Below are positions 1 to 9,700 of a stretch of DNA of 64,000 nt, piece after piece. Numbering within the stretch: the stretch's first letter is position 1; the number at the start of each line of letters is the position of its first letter. This DNA comes from Phytohabitans sp037414955 (GTDB lineage Bacteria > Actinomycetota > Actinomycetes > Mycobacteriales > Micromonosporaceae). The stretch spans positions 38,394 to 102,393 of the forward strand of contig JBBEWH010000073.1 in assembly GCA_037414955.1 (NCBI GenBank), read 5' to 3'. The position numbers were made by a program, and so were the translations under genes. The notes under the pieces were generated by a model that did no database searches, was not told the origin of the DNA, and was given only the letters and a program-made list of their open reading frames with translations.

Positions 1-1759
1 CGGCTGGCGGGAGGTACCGGGCCAGTTCAAGAACCCGACCGTCACCTCGGCGAAGTTCAACGAGGCGCTCTTCAACACCGTGACGTCGAACAAGGTGCGC
101 GTCGCGTTCACGAACAACCCGACGTTCTTCACGGCCATCTCCGAGATCCAGGTGTTCGACTCGGGGCGGGACGTGCCGCCCGTCGCCAACCAGGCGCCCG
201 CCGTCACCGCCGCGCGCGACGGCTCGGCGGACGGCAACCTGTCCACCGGGCTGGTCGCCACGGCCACCGACGACGGCATCCCGTACGACAGCGAGCTCAC
301 CCTCGGCTGGGAGACGGTGTCCACACCGGAGGGTGCGGGCGTCATCTTCGCCGACCCGAAGGCGCTGCGGACCCGGGTGACCGGCACGGTCGCGGGCGAC
401 TACGTGTTCCGGTTCGTCGCGAACGACGGCGAGAAGCGGGCCGAGGCGAACGTGGCGGTGACCCTCTCCCCGCGCGAGGTGATCGCGGAGTTCGGCTCCT
501 CGGCGACGGTCACCACCAGCGGCAGCGCGTCGTGGGAGAACCCGTTGCGGGTCAACGAGGCCACCACCCCGGCCAGTTCGAGCCCGGGCGCCGGCAACGG
601 CTGGGGCACCTGGGGCCAGACGCAGAACGGCACCAGCGTCGCGCAGGAGGCGTATATCCAGTATCGATGGAACGCGCCGGTGCGGCTGTCGTCGACCGAC
701 ATCTACTGGTACGACGACAACGGCGGCACCCGCCGGCCCACGGCCACGACGTACGCGATCGAGAGCTCCACGGACGGCACCACCTGGACCCCGGTCACCC
801 TCCAGGGCTCCACGTACGCCGACGGCCTGGCCACCAACGCCTACAACCGCTTCACCTTCGCACCGATCACGACCAGCCAGTTGCGCATCCGCATCTGGGG
901 CGTCATGGGCGACGGCGCGGGCACGGGCGTGCTGCGCTGGCGGGCCAACGGGGAGACCGTGGACTCGGTGCGCTCGCCGGTGCTCATCCGCACCACCGTG
1001 GGACAGGTGCCCACCCTGCCCAGCGAGCTCGACGGGGTCTACGCCGGCGGATCCCGCGGCAGGATCGGGTTCCGGTGGCAGCAGATCACGCCGGACATGG
1101 TCGCCGAGCCGAACGTCGACCCGTTCGTGGTCTACGGCACGAACGACGCCTACGGCCTGATCGCCGAGGCCCGCGTCTACGTGCGGCCGGAGACCGCCCC
1201 GGGCGGCATCTCGATCCAGGGCGCCGAGTCGTTCGAGCAGACCGTCGACGTGGGCGAGCTGCCCTACCTCCCCGACAAGGTGGCGGTGTCCTACAACGAC
1301 GGATCGCGGGACAACCAGGCCATCGGCGTCGACTGGGACTTCGACGAGAACATCGTCAACACCCCGGGCCGCTACACCGTCGTCGGTGACCTGATCCTGC
1401 CCGACTACGTCAGCGAGGCCGGCACCACGCGGACCACGCTGACCCTCACCGTGGGCGAGGGCGCCCCGGCGTGGCACGTCACGGTCCAGGCACGCACGCA
1501 GTGCACCGGCGGCAACGCCTACGTGTCCGTCAGCGCCCGTAACGACGAGGACGTGCCGCTCACCATCGAGCTGGTCACGCCGTACGGGTCGCGGACGGTG
1601 CCGGGCGTGGCGCCCGGGAAGTCCGCCTACCAGGCGTTCAACGCGCGCGCCGCCTCGGTGCCGGCCGGCACCGCGACGGTGCGGGTCTCCGGGACCGTCG
1701 ACGAACAGCCGGTGACGGCGCGGATCGACGCGCCGTACGCCGCGATCACCTGCGGCTAG
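1..1759 (+). CDS. Secreted carbohydrate-active protein, C-terminal part (5' end outside window)
   Basis: The reading frame is already open at base 2, so the gene begins upstream and its catalytic domain is not visible. What remains is beta-rich: the end of one discoidin-like module, an Ig-like segment, a second discoidin-like module (about residues 165-320 of the visible part, with WGTWGQ and IQYRWN), a bacterial Ig-like domain, and a final ~95-residue module with two Cys ending at ITCG. That last module recurs at the ends of the GH43 and GH127 proteins downstream. The architecture fits a secreted arabinoside- or hemicellulose-degrading enzyme (inference); the GH family cannot be named. The gene lies 70 bp upstream of the GH43 gene and is probably co-transcribed with it. 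Confidence 0.8.
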   Translation, partial: GWREVPGQFKNPTVTSAKFNEALFNTVTSNKVRVAFTNNPTFFTAISEIQVFDSGRDVPPVANQAPAVTAARDGSADGNLSTGLVATATDDGIPYDSELTLGWETVSTPEGAGVIFADPKALRTRVTGTVAGDYVFRFVANDGEKRAEANVAVTLSPREVIAEFGSSATVTTSGSASWENPLRVNEATTPASSSPGAGNGWGTWGQTQNGTSVAQEAYIQYRWNAPVRLSSTDIYWYDDNGGTRRPTATTYAIESSTDGTTWTPVTLQGSTYADGLATNAYNRFTFAPITTSQLRIRIWGVMGDGAGTGVLRWRANGETVDSVRSPVLIRTTVGQVPTLPSELDGVYAGGSRGRIGFRWQQITPDMVAEPNVDPFVVYGTNDAYGLIAEARVYVRPETAPGGISIQGAESFEQTVDVGELPYLPDKVAVSYNDGSRDNQAIGVDWDFDENIVNTPGRYTVVGDLILPDYVSEAGTTRTTLTLTVGEGAPAWHVTVQARTQCTGGNAYVSVSARNDEDVPLTIELVTPYGSRTVPGVAPGKSAYQAFNARAASVPAGTATVRVSGTVDEQPVTARIDAPYAAITCG

Positions 1760-1829
1760 CCCGTTCGGGGGTGGCGGCGCCGGCGCGGCGCCGCCACCTT
1801 CCCCGCCCGACAGTCAGGAGATCGACACC

Positions 1830-4800
1830 GTGATGACTTCGATAAGACGCTGGGCGGCCGCTGGGCTTCTCACCGGCGGCCTGGTCGCCATCCCCGCGCC
1901 GGCGTACGCCGCCGACTCGTACACCTTCACCAACACCCGCAACCCGATCGTCGGCGACGGCAGCTACTACTCGGCCGACCCGGCGCCGCTCGTCGTGGCG
2001 GCCGGCGCCCCCGGCAACTCCAGCGGCCGCGACGAGCTTTACCTCTACACCGGACACGACGAAGCTGGACCGTCCACCAACGACTTCGTCATGAACGAGT
2101 GGGGCGCGTTCCGGACCACCGACGTCCAGACCGGACAGTGGACCCAATATCCGTCGCTGATGCGCCCGGAACAGGTCTTCGCCTGGGCCACGCCGGGACG
2201 CGCGTACGCCGGCCAGGTGGTCCGGGGCGTGGACGGGCGCTACTACTGGTACGTGCCGATCCACGAGCGGGACAGCCCGGCGTCCGACAAGTTCGCCATC
2301 GGCGTGGCCGTGTCGGACAGCCCGACCGGCCCGTGGACCGATCACGCGGGCGGGCCGATCATCTCCCAGCGGGTGCCCACGGCCAACACCATCCACAACA
2401 TCGACCCGACAATCCTCGTCGAGGGCGAGCGGGTGTTCGTCTGGTGGGGATCGTTCGGCAACCTGCGGATGCTGGAGTTCCAGCCGGACATGAAGACCCC
2501 GGGCGGCACGCAGCGCTCCGTCACCGGCCTGACCGGCTTCTTCGAGGCGGCCTGGATCTTCCAGCGCGACGGCACCTACTACCTGGCGTACGCCGGTAAC
2601 AACGCCGGCCCGACGTCGCCGTGCACCCCGGCGAACTACCACGCCTGCATCGCCTACGCGACCGCCGCGTCGCCCGAAGGGCCGTGGACCTACCGGGGCA
2701 CCGTGCTGCGGCCGGTCTCTTCCACGACCAGCCACCCGGGGATCCTGGAGTTCAACGGCCAGTGGTACCTCGCGTACCACACCGCGGACGCGGTGGGCGG
2801 CGGCCACTTCCGCCGCTCGGTGGCGATCGACCGGCTCGACTGGGACGACGCGCAGACCCCGCCGCGGATGAAGCTCGTGACGCCGACGCCCGTCAAGGAG
2901 CCCGACCGCACGCCCCGGCCGAACATCGCGCAGGAGGCGAAGGTCACCGTCTCCAACGACCCCGTGCCCACCCAGTACTGGGTCAAGGCGCTCAACGACG
3001 AGATCGTCCGGTCGAACCCGCTGCCGCCGGACATGTGGGGCACCTGGACCGGCAACAACCCGCCCCAGCAGTGGGTGCAGTACACCTGGGACCAGCCGAT
3101 GCGGATCTCCGGTTCGCGGATCGAGTTCTGGAACGACCAGCCGCCGGGCAGCGGCGTGGGCGTCGCCGCACCGGCCCGCTGGCGCATCCAGTACTGGGAC
3201 CTCGCTAGTGGACAGTGGGCCGACGTGCCGGACCCGAGCGGCTACCCGACCGGCACGCAAGGCTTCCAGGACACCGCCTTCGGCGCGGTCACCACCACGC
3301 AGGTACGCGCGGTGTTCGACGCGTCGACCAACGGCAGCACGTACGCGGCGGTGGCGGTCGAGGAGTGGCAGGTGCTCGCCGCGCAGCCGTCCGCCATCTC
3401 GCCGCCGGCGCTGACGATCGAGGTGGGCGAGCGGGAACTGCCCGGCACCATCGGCGTGACCTTCGGTGGTGAGACGCTTCAGGTGCCGGTGTTCTGGGAC
3501 GCGGTGACGGCGGAGCAGGTCGCGGCACCCGGCACGTTCACGGTCCAGGGCACCGTGCTCGGCTACGCCGCCGGCCGGATCGAGGCGCCGGTGAAGGTGG
3601 TCTCGCCGGGCGACACCGAAGGCGACGAGACCCCGCCGGCGCTGACGCTCACGCCCAGCGGCAGCGCGGGCAGCGCCGGCTGGCACCGATCCGCCGTGCG
3701 GGTGCGGGTCGCCGGCGTCGACGACCGGGGCGGCCGGCTGGCCATCGCGTCCACGGTGGACGGCGGCGAGCCGGTCGTCGCGCGGGACGTGCGGTACGCC
3801 GACGTCACCGTCGCCGGGGACGGCCAGCACACCGTCACGGCGACCGCGACCGACCGCGCGGGCAACGTCTCGGCGCCGGCGAGCCTCGCCGTCCGGATCG
3901 ACGCCACGGTCCCGACGAGCGCGGCCACTGTGGACAGCACTACCCGGGCGGTCACGGTGACCGCGAGCGACGCGGTCTCCGGGGTCGCCCGGATCGAGTA
4001 CGCCATCGGCACGGGTACGTGGACCGCCTACACCGGTGCCATCGCGGCGCCCGACGCGAACCGGCACACCGTGTCGTTCCGGGCGCTCGACGTGGCCGGC
4101 AACCTGGAGACCGCCAAGACGGTCACCATCCCGGCGGACATCTCCGGGCCACTCACCGGGAACATCGGCCCCATCGGCACCCCGACCGCCTCGTACACGG
4201 CGGGGTGGAACAGCCTCACCGCCCTCAACGACGGCGCCGACCCGGCGAACCCGAGCCAGGCCCAGATCTGGGGCACCTGGTCCGGCACCCGCCCGGCGAC
4301 CCAGTGGGTCCAGTACGACTGGGCGCGACCGGTGCGCATCACCGGGACGGAGCTGAAGTTCTGGCGGGACTCGGACCAGGGCACCGGCAACGGCGTCGCG
4401 GAGCCCGACGGCTGGGTGCTGCAGTACTGGGACGAGGCCGGTGCGGCCTGGCGAGACGTGACCGGCGCGTCCGGGTACGGCACGAGCAGCACCGCGTTCA
4501 ACACCGTCACGTTCGACCCCGTCACCACCCCCCGGGTGCGGGCCACGATCCAGGCCAACGGCGACGGCGCCACCCACGCCGCGGTCGCGATCACCGAGTG
4601 GCGGGTCATCGCCGATGACCCGGGCACCGAACCGGCCGCGGTGCCCGTCACCGTCACCGCGCAACCGCGGTGCCTCGCCGGCCGGGCCTACGTGGCCGTG
4701 CAGGCGCGCAACGACCACGACGCGCCGGTCCACCTCGCTCTGGAGACCGGGTACGGCGAGCGGTCGTTCGCGAGCGTCGCGCCGGATGCCAGTGCCTACC

Positions 4801-4931
4801 AGTCGTTCGCCACGCGGGCGGCCTCCGTCGCGGCCGGCGAGGTCACCGTCCGCGCCACCGGGACGGTGGACGGCGAGGAGGTGACGACTGTCCTCACCGC
4901 GGCATACGCCGGCCTCACCTGCAGCGCCTGA
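1830..4931 (+). CDS. Secreted GH43-family glycosidase with multiple accessory domains
   Basis: This is a 1033-residue exported enzyme with a signal peptide ending near AYA-AD (residue 28). Residues ~30-350 form a GH43-like five-bladed propeller. Candidate catalytic residues are D50 (SADPAP, base), D192 (HNIDPT, pKa modulator) and E239 (FFEAAW, acid). GH43 enzymes act on arabinosides or xylosides; the exact substrate is unknown. The rest holds a discoidin-like module (MWGTWTG), an Ig-like domain, an OmpL47-like segment, a second discoidin-like module (IWGTWSG) and the two-Cys terminal module shared with its neighbours. Start is GTG 1830 or ATG 1833, behind CAGGAG. It probably works with the GH127 enzyme of the same locus. 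Confidence 0.88.
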   Translation: MMTSIRRWAAAGLLTGGLVAIPAPAYAADSYTFTNTRNPIVGDGSYYSADPAPLVVAAGAPGNSSGRDELYLYTGHDEAGPSTNDFVMNEWGAFRTTDVQTGQWTQYPSLMRPEQVFAWATPGRAYAGQVVRGVDGRYYWYVPIHERDSPASDKFAIGVAVSDSPTGPWTDHAGGPIISQRVPTANTIHNIDPTILVEGERVFVWWGSFGNLRMLEFQPDMKTPGGTQRSVTGLTGFFEAAWIFQRDGTYYLAYAGNNAGPTSPCTPANYHACIAYATAASPEGPWTYRGTVLRPVSSTTSHPGILEFNGQWYLAYHTADAVGGGHFRRSVAIDRLDWDDAQTPPRMKLVTPTPVKEPDRTPRPNIAQEAKVTVSNDPVPTQYWVKALNDEIVRSNPLPPDMWGTWTGNNPPQQWVQYTWDQPMRISGSRIEFWNDQPPGSGVGVAAPARWRIQYWDLASGQWADVPDPSGYPTGTQGFQDTAFGAVTTTQVRAVFDASTNGSTYAAVAVEEWQVLAAQPSAISPPALTIEVGERELPGTIGVTFGGETLQVPVFWDAVTAEQVAAPGTFTVQGTVLGYAAGRIEAPVKVVSPGDTEGDETPPALTLTPSGSAGSAGWHRSAVRVRVAGVDDRGGRLAIASTVDGGEPVVARDVRYADVTVAGDGQHTVTATATDRAGNVSAPASLAVRIDATVPTSAATVDSTTRAVTVTASDAVSGVARIEYAIGTGTWTAYTGAIAAPDANRHTVSFRALDVAGNLETAKTVTIPADISGPLTGNIGPIGTPTASYTAGWNSLTALNDGADPANPSQAQIWGTWSGTRPATQWVQYDWARPVRITGTELKFWRDSDQGTGNGVAEPDGWVLQYWDEAGAAWRDVTGASGYGTSSTAFNTVTFDPVTTPRVRATIQANGDGATHAAVAITEWRVIADDPGTEPAAVPVTVTAQPRCLAGRAYVAVQARNDHDAPVHLALETGYGERSFASVAPDASAYQSFATRAASVAAGEVTVRATGTVDGEEVTTVLTAAYAGLTCSA

Positions 4932-4972
4932 TTCCCCTCACTCCCTCACACACCAACGACATTGGAGCAGCG

Positions 4973-5605
4973 ATGAGCAGATCGAAACGCAAGCGGCTGG
5001 TCGCGGCGGGCGCCGCCGGTGCCGTGCTGGCCGGAACGATGGGGCTGCAGTCGCCGGCCCTGGCCGAGCCGGGCGACAGCGGCGACGTGCGGGTGACGGT
5101 GGACATCGAGGAGATCGACGAGCCGGGCGTGCTCGCCCTCTCCATCGCCGGCGACTCGGTCGCGCTGTCCGAGGACGGCTCGACGCTGCTGGTGCGCCAG
5201 TTCGCCGGTACCCTGCCGACGGTGACGGTCACCGACACCCGCACGGCGGAGGAGGTGCCCGGCGGCGCCGCGTGGGCCGTCCTGGGGAGCGCGACCGATT
5301 TCGTCGGCAGCGCCGGCCAGGCACCGATCAGCGCCGGCCATCTCGGCTGGCGGCCGAACCTGATCGACGGCGGCGACACCGGCCTGGTCACCGAAGGCGA
5401 GGAGGTGGTGACCGTCCTCGACGAGCCGACCCAGCCGGGCAACAACGTCGGCCTGGTCGACCAGGAGCTGCTGGTGTCCACGTTCGACTCCGAGGCCGTC
5501 ACCGGCGACTCGTACGCCGTCAACGCCAACCTGTACCTGCGTACCCCGGCGGATGTCGCCGCCGGCTCGTACACCTCGACCTTGACCCTGTCCTTGTTCG
5601 AATAG
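4973..5605 (+). CDS. WxL-like secreted surface protein
   Basis: A 210-residue protein with a clear signal peptide (basic MSRSKRKR start, cleavage near ALA-EP). The mature part has the pattern of actinobacterial WxL-type domains: VTVTDTRT, then WAVLGSATDF (W101), LGWRPN and a closing AGSYTSTLTLSLF. In Firmicutes, WxL domains attach proteins non-covalently to peptidoglycan together with a DUF916/WxLIP partner, and such a partner is the next gene. ATG 4973 was chosen because GGAGCAG precedes it and the signal peptide begins there; the open frame upstream lies inside the preceding gene. The role in surface display is inferred from family and context. Confidence 0.75.
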   Translation: MSRSKRKRLVAAGAAGAVLAGTMGLQSPALAEPGDSGDVRVTVDIEEIDEPGVLALSIAGDSVALSEDGSTLLVRQFAGTLPTVTVTDTRTAEEVPGGAAWAVLGSATDFVGSAGQAPISAGHLGWRPNLIDGGDTGLVTEGEEVVTVLDEPTQPGNNVGLVDQELLVSTFDSEAVTGDSYAVNANLYLRTPADVAAGSYTSTLTLSLFE

Positions 5606-5666
5606 GCGCACGGATGGGGGTCGCGGCGACGCGGCCCCCACCACATCCCAGGCTGAGGACCTTGCC

Positions 5667-6710
5667 ATGACCCGAACCCTGCCGCGGCTTCTCGCCGTGG
5701 TGGCCGCGGTGCTCGTCACCGCGCCGATCGCGCCCGCCGGTGCCGCGGCGGAGCCGACCGCGCCGACGCTCACCTGGGCGGTCCAGCCGGCCGGCCAGAA
5801 CGGCCCGGACGGCCGCCGATGGGTCGAGCGCACGCTCGATCCAGGCCAGGTGGTGACCGAACGCCTGGCCGTGCGGAACTTCGGCCGCGGCACCGCCGTC
5901 TTCGCGCTGAAGGCGGCCGACGGCTACCTCACCGACAAGGGCCGCTTCAACATGCTGCGGTCCAATCAGGAGTCGGTCGATGGTGGCACGTGGATCCGGG
6001 TGCAGGACAAGGTCACCGTCGGGCCCAACGAGACGAAGGTCGTGCCGTTCACCATCACCGTGCCGCGCGACGCCACGCCGGGAGACCACCCGGCCGGCAT
6101 CGCGGCGACGGTGACCAGCACCGGCGGCACCGTCGCCGTCGAGAGCCGGGTCGGATTCCGCGTCATGATGCGGGTCAGCGGCACGATCACGGCGGCCCTG
6201 ACCGTCGACGACCTCACCACCACCTACCGGCACTCGTGGAACCCGTTCGCGGCCGGCACCATCCGGGTCAGGTACCGCGCGACCAACGACGGCAGCGTCG
6301 CGGTGACCGGCGCCGGCCAGGTGACGACCACCGAACTGTTCGGACTATCCACACACGACACGCCGGCCGACGTCGCGGAAGTGCTGCCGGGCGGGCGCCG
6401 GGAGGTCGATCTCCGGATCGCCGGCGTCTGGGCGTTGGGACCGGTCCGCACCAGCGTCGACCTGACGCCGGCCGTCCTCGACGGTGGCCCGGCCGGCGCC
6501 GAGATCCGGCGCGCCTCGACCACCGTGACGGTATGGACCCTGCCGTGGCCCCAGCTGATCCTCGCGGCCATCCTGGGCGCCCTCGCCGTCGCCGTCCGCA
6601 CCATCCTCCGGCGGCGCCGGCAGCGGCTCGCGCGACTACTCGCCCAGGCCCGGGACGAGGGCCGGGAATCCGCACTCGCCGGCAATCTGACCCCAGAACC
6701 AGGTACGTAG
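5667..6710 (+). CDS. WxL-interacting protein (DUF916-like), membrane-anchored
   Basis: A 347-residue protein with an N-terminal signal peptide (cleavage near GAAAEP), a WxLIP/DUF916-like beta-sandwich (TWAVQPAG, then RLAVRNFGRGTAVF and TPGDHPAGI), a second beta domain, and one transmembrane helix near residues 290-310 followed by an Arg-rich cytoplasmic tail. In WxL systems this partner binds peptidoglycan and the WxL protein. The start is ATG 5667 behind GAGGAC. It follows the WxL-like gene by 61 bp and precedes the GH127 gene, so the pair sits inside a polysaccharide-degradation operon. A role in holding the secreted hydrolases at the cell surface is inference. Confidence 0.8.
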   Translation: MTRTLPRLLAVVAAVLVTAPIAPAGAAAEPTAPTLTWAVQPAGQNGPDGRRWVERTLDPGQVVTERLAVRNFGRGTAVFALKAADGYLTDKGRFNMLRSNQESVDGGTWIRVQDKVTVGPNETKVVPFTITVPRDATPGDHPAGIAATVTSTGGTVAVESRVGFRVMMRVSGTITAALTVDDLTTTYRHSWNPFAAGTIRVRYRATNDGSVAVTGAGQVTTTELFGLSTHDTPADVAEVLPGGRREVDLRIAGVWALGPVRTSVDLTPAVLDGGPAGAEIRRASTTVTVWTLPWPQLILAAILGALAVAVRTILRRRRQRLARLLAQARDEGRESALAGNLTPEPGT

Positions 6711-6754
6711 TTCGGCGCCGGCCCCCAACGCCACTTCCGTGGAAGGACACCTCA

Positions 6755-9700
6755 GTGGCCCAATTCGACGAAGTCAAGTTCAACCGACGTCAACTCCTGC
6801 AGGCCTCCGCTCTCAGCGCGGGCGCCGTCGCCGGCGCCGGCGTGTTCACGGCGACCGCTGCCGAGGCGGCGCCGGCCACCGGTCCCGCCGCGGTCGGGTT
6901 CGCCGCCAACCTCGGTCCGGGCAGCACCGCGCCGGTCCGGCCGTTCGCGCTGCGCGAGGTGCGGCTGGGCACCGGCCTGCTGCAGGAGAAGCGCGACCGC
7001 ATGAAGGACTTCCTGCGCCAGTACGACGAGCGGCGCTTCCTCATCCTGTTCAACAACCAGGCCGGCCGGCCGAACCCGCCGGGCATCTCGGTGCCGGGCG
7101 GCTGGGAGAACGGCGGGCTGCTGAGTGGCCACTGGGCGGGCCACTACCTGACGGCGCTCGCGCAGGCGTACGCCGACCAGGGCGAGGCTGTCTACAAGGA
7201 CAAGCTCGACCGGATGGTCACCGAGCTGGCCGCGTGCCAGGCCGCGATCACCGCCCGGATGGAGACCGGCGCGCCGGGCGGCGAGGAGCCGGAGGAGCCA
7301 CAGATCGACCGGGTCCCGGGCCGGTACGGCAACGCGCTGCGCCTGAACGGGCCGAGCACGGCGCAGTACGCGACGCTGCCCCAGGAGGCGATCAACCAGC
7401 TCACCGACTTCACCATCGCGGCCTGGGTGAACCTCGGTTCCGCGCAGAGCTGGAGCCGGCTGTTCGACTTCGGACAGAGCACCGCGGTCAACATGTTCCT
7501 GACCCCACGCGCCGGCGTCACCGGCGACGTGCCCCGGTTCGCCATCACGGTCGGCGGCTCCGGCCAGGAGCAGCGGATCAACGGCACCACCGCGCTGCCG
7601 ACGAACGAGTGGGTGCACCTGGCCGTCACGCTGTCGCAGACCACCGGCACGCTCTACGTCGACGGCCAGCCGGCCGGCATGAACACGAACATGACGCTGA
7701 ACCCCTCCCACCTGGGCAACCCCGGCAACCGGTGGATCGGGCGGTCGCAGTACGGCGATCCGTTCCTGGACGCGACCGTCGACGAGTTCCACATCTTCGA
7801 CCGGGCGCTGAGCCAGGCGGAGCTGCTGTCCATGCTGGACTCCCCGGCCGGCGGCACCGGCGGTGGGAGCATCGCCTGGTACCGGTTCGACGAGGACGGC
7901 GGCACCACGCTCAAGGACGCCTCGCCCAACGGCCGGGACGGCGGCGTCGTGGCGGCCCAGGAGGGCGGGGACGCCGACTGGGTACCGACGCATCCCGGCT
8001 ACCTCGGTGCGCTCCCGGAGGACACGGTGCTGCGGCTCGGCCCGCCGCGCTGGGCCGTCTACGGCGGCAACGCGGACACCAACACCTGGGCGCCGTGGTA
8101 CACCCAGCACAAGATCATTCGTGGTCTGCTCGACGCCTACTACCACACCGGCAACGCGCAGGCCCGCGACGTCGTCGTCACGATGGCGGACTGGGCCCAC
8201 CTCGCGCTGACCGTCGGCGACAAGAACCACCCCGACTACACTGGCCCGCTCACCCGCGACAACCTGAACTACATGTGGGACCTCTACATCGCCGGCGAGT
8301 TCGGCGGCGCCAACGAGGTGTTCCCCGAGATCTACGCGCTCACCGGTGATCCGAAGCACCTGGAGACCGCCAAGTGCTTCGACAACCGGGAGTCGCTGTT
8401 CGGCGCCTGCGTCGAGAACCGGGACATCCTCGTGGTCACGCCGCAGAATCGGCCCGGCCGGCGCCGCCCGGACCGCCTGCACGCCAACACGCACGTGCCG
8501 CAGTTCGTCGGTTACCTACGCGTCTTCGAGCACACCGGCGACCAGGAGTACTTCACGGCCGCCAAGAACTTCTACGGCATGGTCGTCCCCCACCGGATGT
8601 TCGCCAGCGGCGGGGCGGGCGGCAACTACCCGGGCTCGAACAACAACGTCGAGCTGTTCCAGAACCGGGGCAACATCGCCAACGCGATCGCGCAGGGCGG
8701 TGCGGAGACCTGCACGACGTACAACCTCATCAAGCTGGCCCGCAACCTGTTCCTGCATGAGCAGGACCCGGCGTACATGGACTACTACGAACGGGGTCTG
8801 CTCAACATGATCACCGGGTCGCGGGCCGACACCGCGACCACGAGCGACCCGCAGCTGACCTACTTCCAGCCGCTGACACCGGGATCCGCCCGCAGCTACG
8901 GCAACACCGGCACCTGCTGCGGCGGCACCGGCCTGGAGAACCACACCAAGTACCAGGAGACGATCTACCTCAAGTCCGCCGACGGCACGACGCTGTGGGT
9001 CAACCTCTACGCGCCGTCGACGCTGTCCTGGGCCGAGAAGGGCTTCACCGTCACCCAGCGGACGACCTATCCGCGCGCGGACCGGACCACGCTGACCATC
9101 GACGGCACCGGCCCGCTCGACATCAAGCTGCGGGTGCCGGGCTGGGTGCGGAAGGGCTTCGTCGTCACGGTCAACGGCGTCGTGGCGGACATCGACGCCG
9201 AACCGGGAAGCTATCTGACGCTGAGCCGGACCTGGCGGCCGGGTGACACCGTCGAGATCCAGATGCCGTTCAGCATCCGGATCGAGCGGGCCCTGGACCG
9301 CCCAGACACGCAGGCGATCTTCTGGGGACCGGTGCTGCTGCAGATCCTGGGCAACCCCGGTGACGGCAACTTCCGCGAGCTGACCCTCTACCGCCATCTG
9401 AAGCGCGACGGCGACTACGCCCGTGCGGCGATCACGCACGCGAGCACCACCGCGGCGGGTGACCCGTACTTCACGACGCACGGGTTCACGGTGCGGCCGT
9501 ACTACATCAGCGACACGCAGCCCGTCTCGTCGTACTTCCGCCGGGTCGAGCCGACGATCGTGTTCGGATCCATCGACACCGGCGTGCCGAACCGCAAGCG
9601 CGACGACGGTCTGCCGAACTACGACGTCCCCGTGTCGGGCATCCCGTCACCCGGCACCGACGGTCCGACCTTTCTGGACCTGGTGTGGGACCAGGCGCCC

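Noticed and set aside
1746..4733. A 995-codon open frame on the minus strand opposite the GH43 gene
   Set aside because: Its translation is Arg/Gly/Val-rich with no domain, while the plus strand encodes a recognisable enzyme. It is an antisense shadow of high-GC coding sequence.
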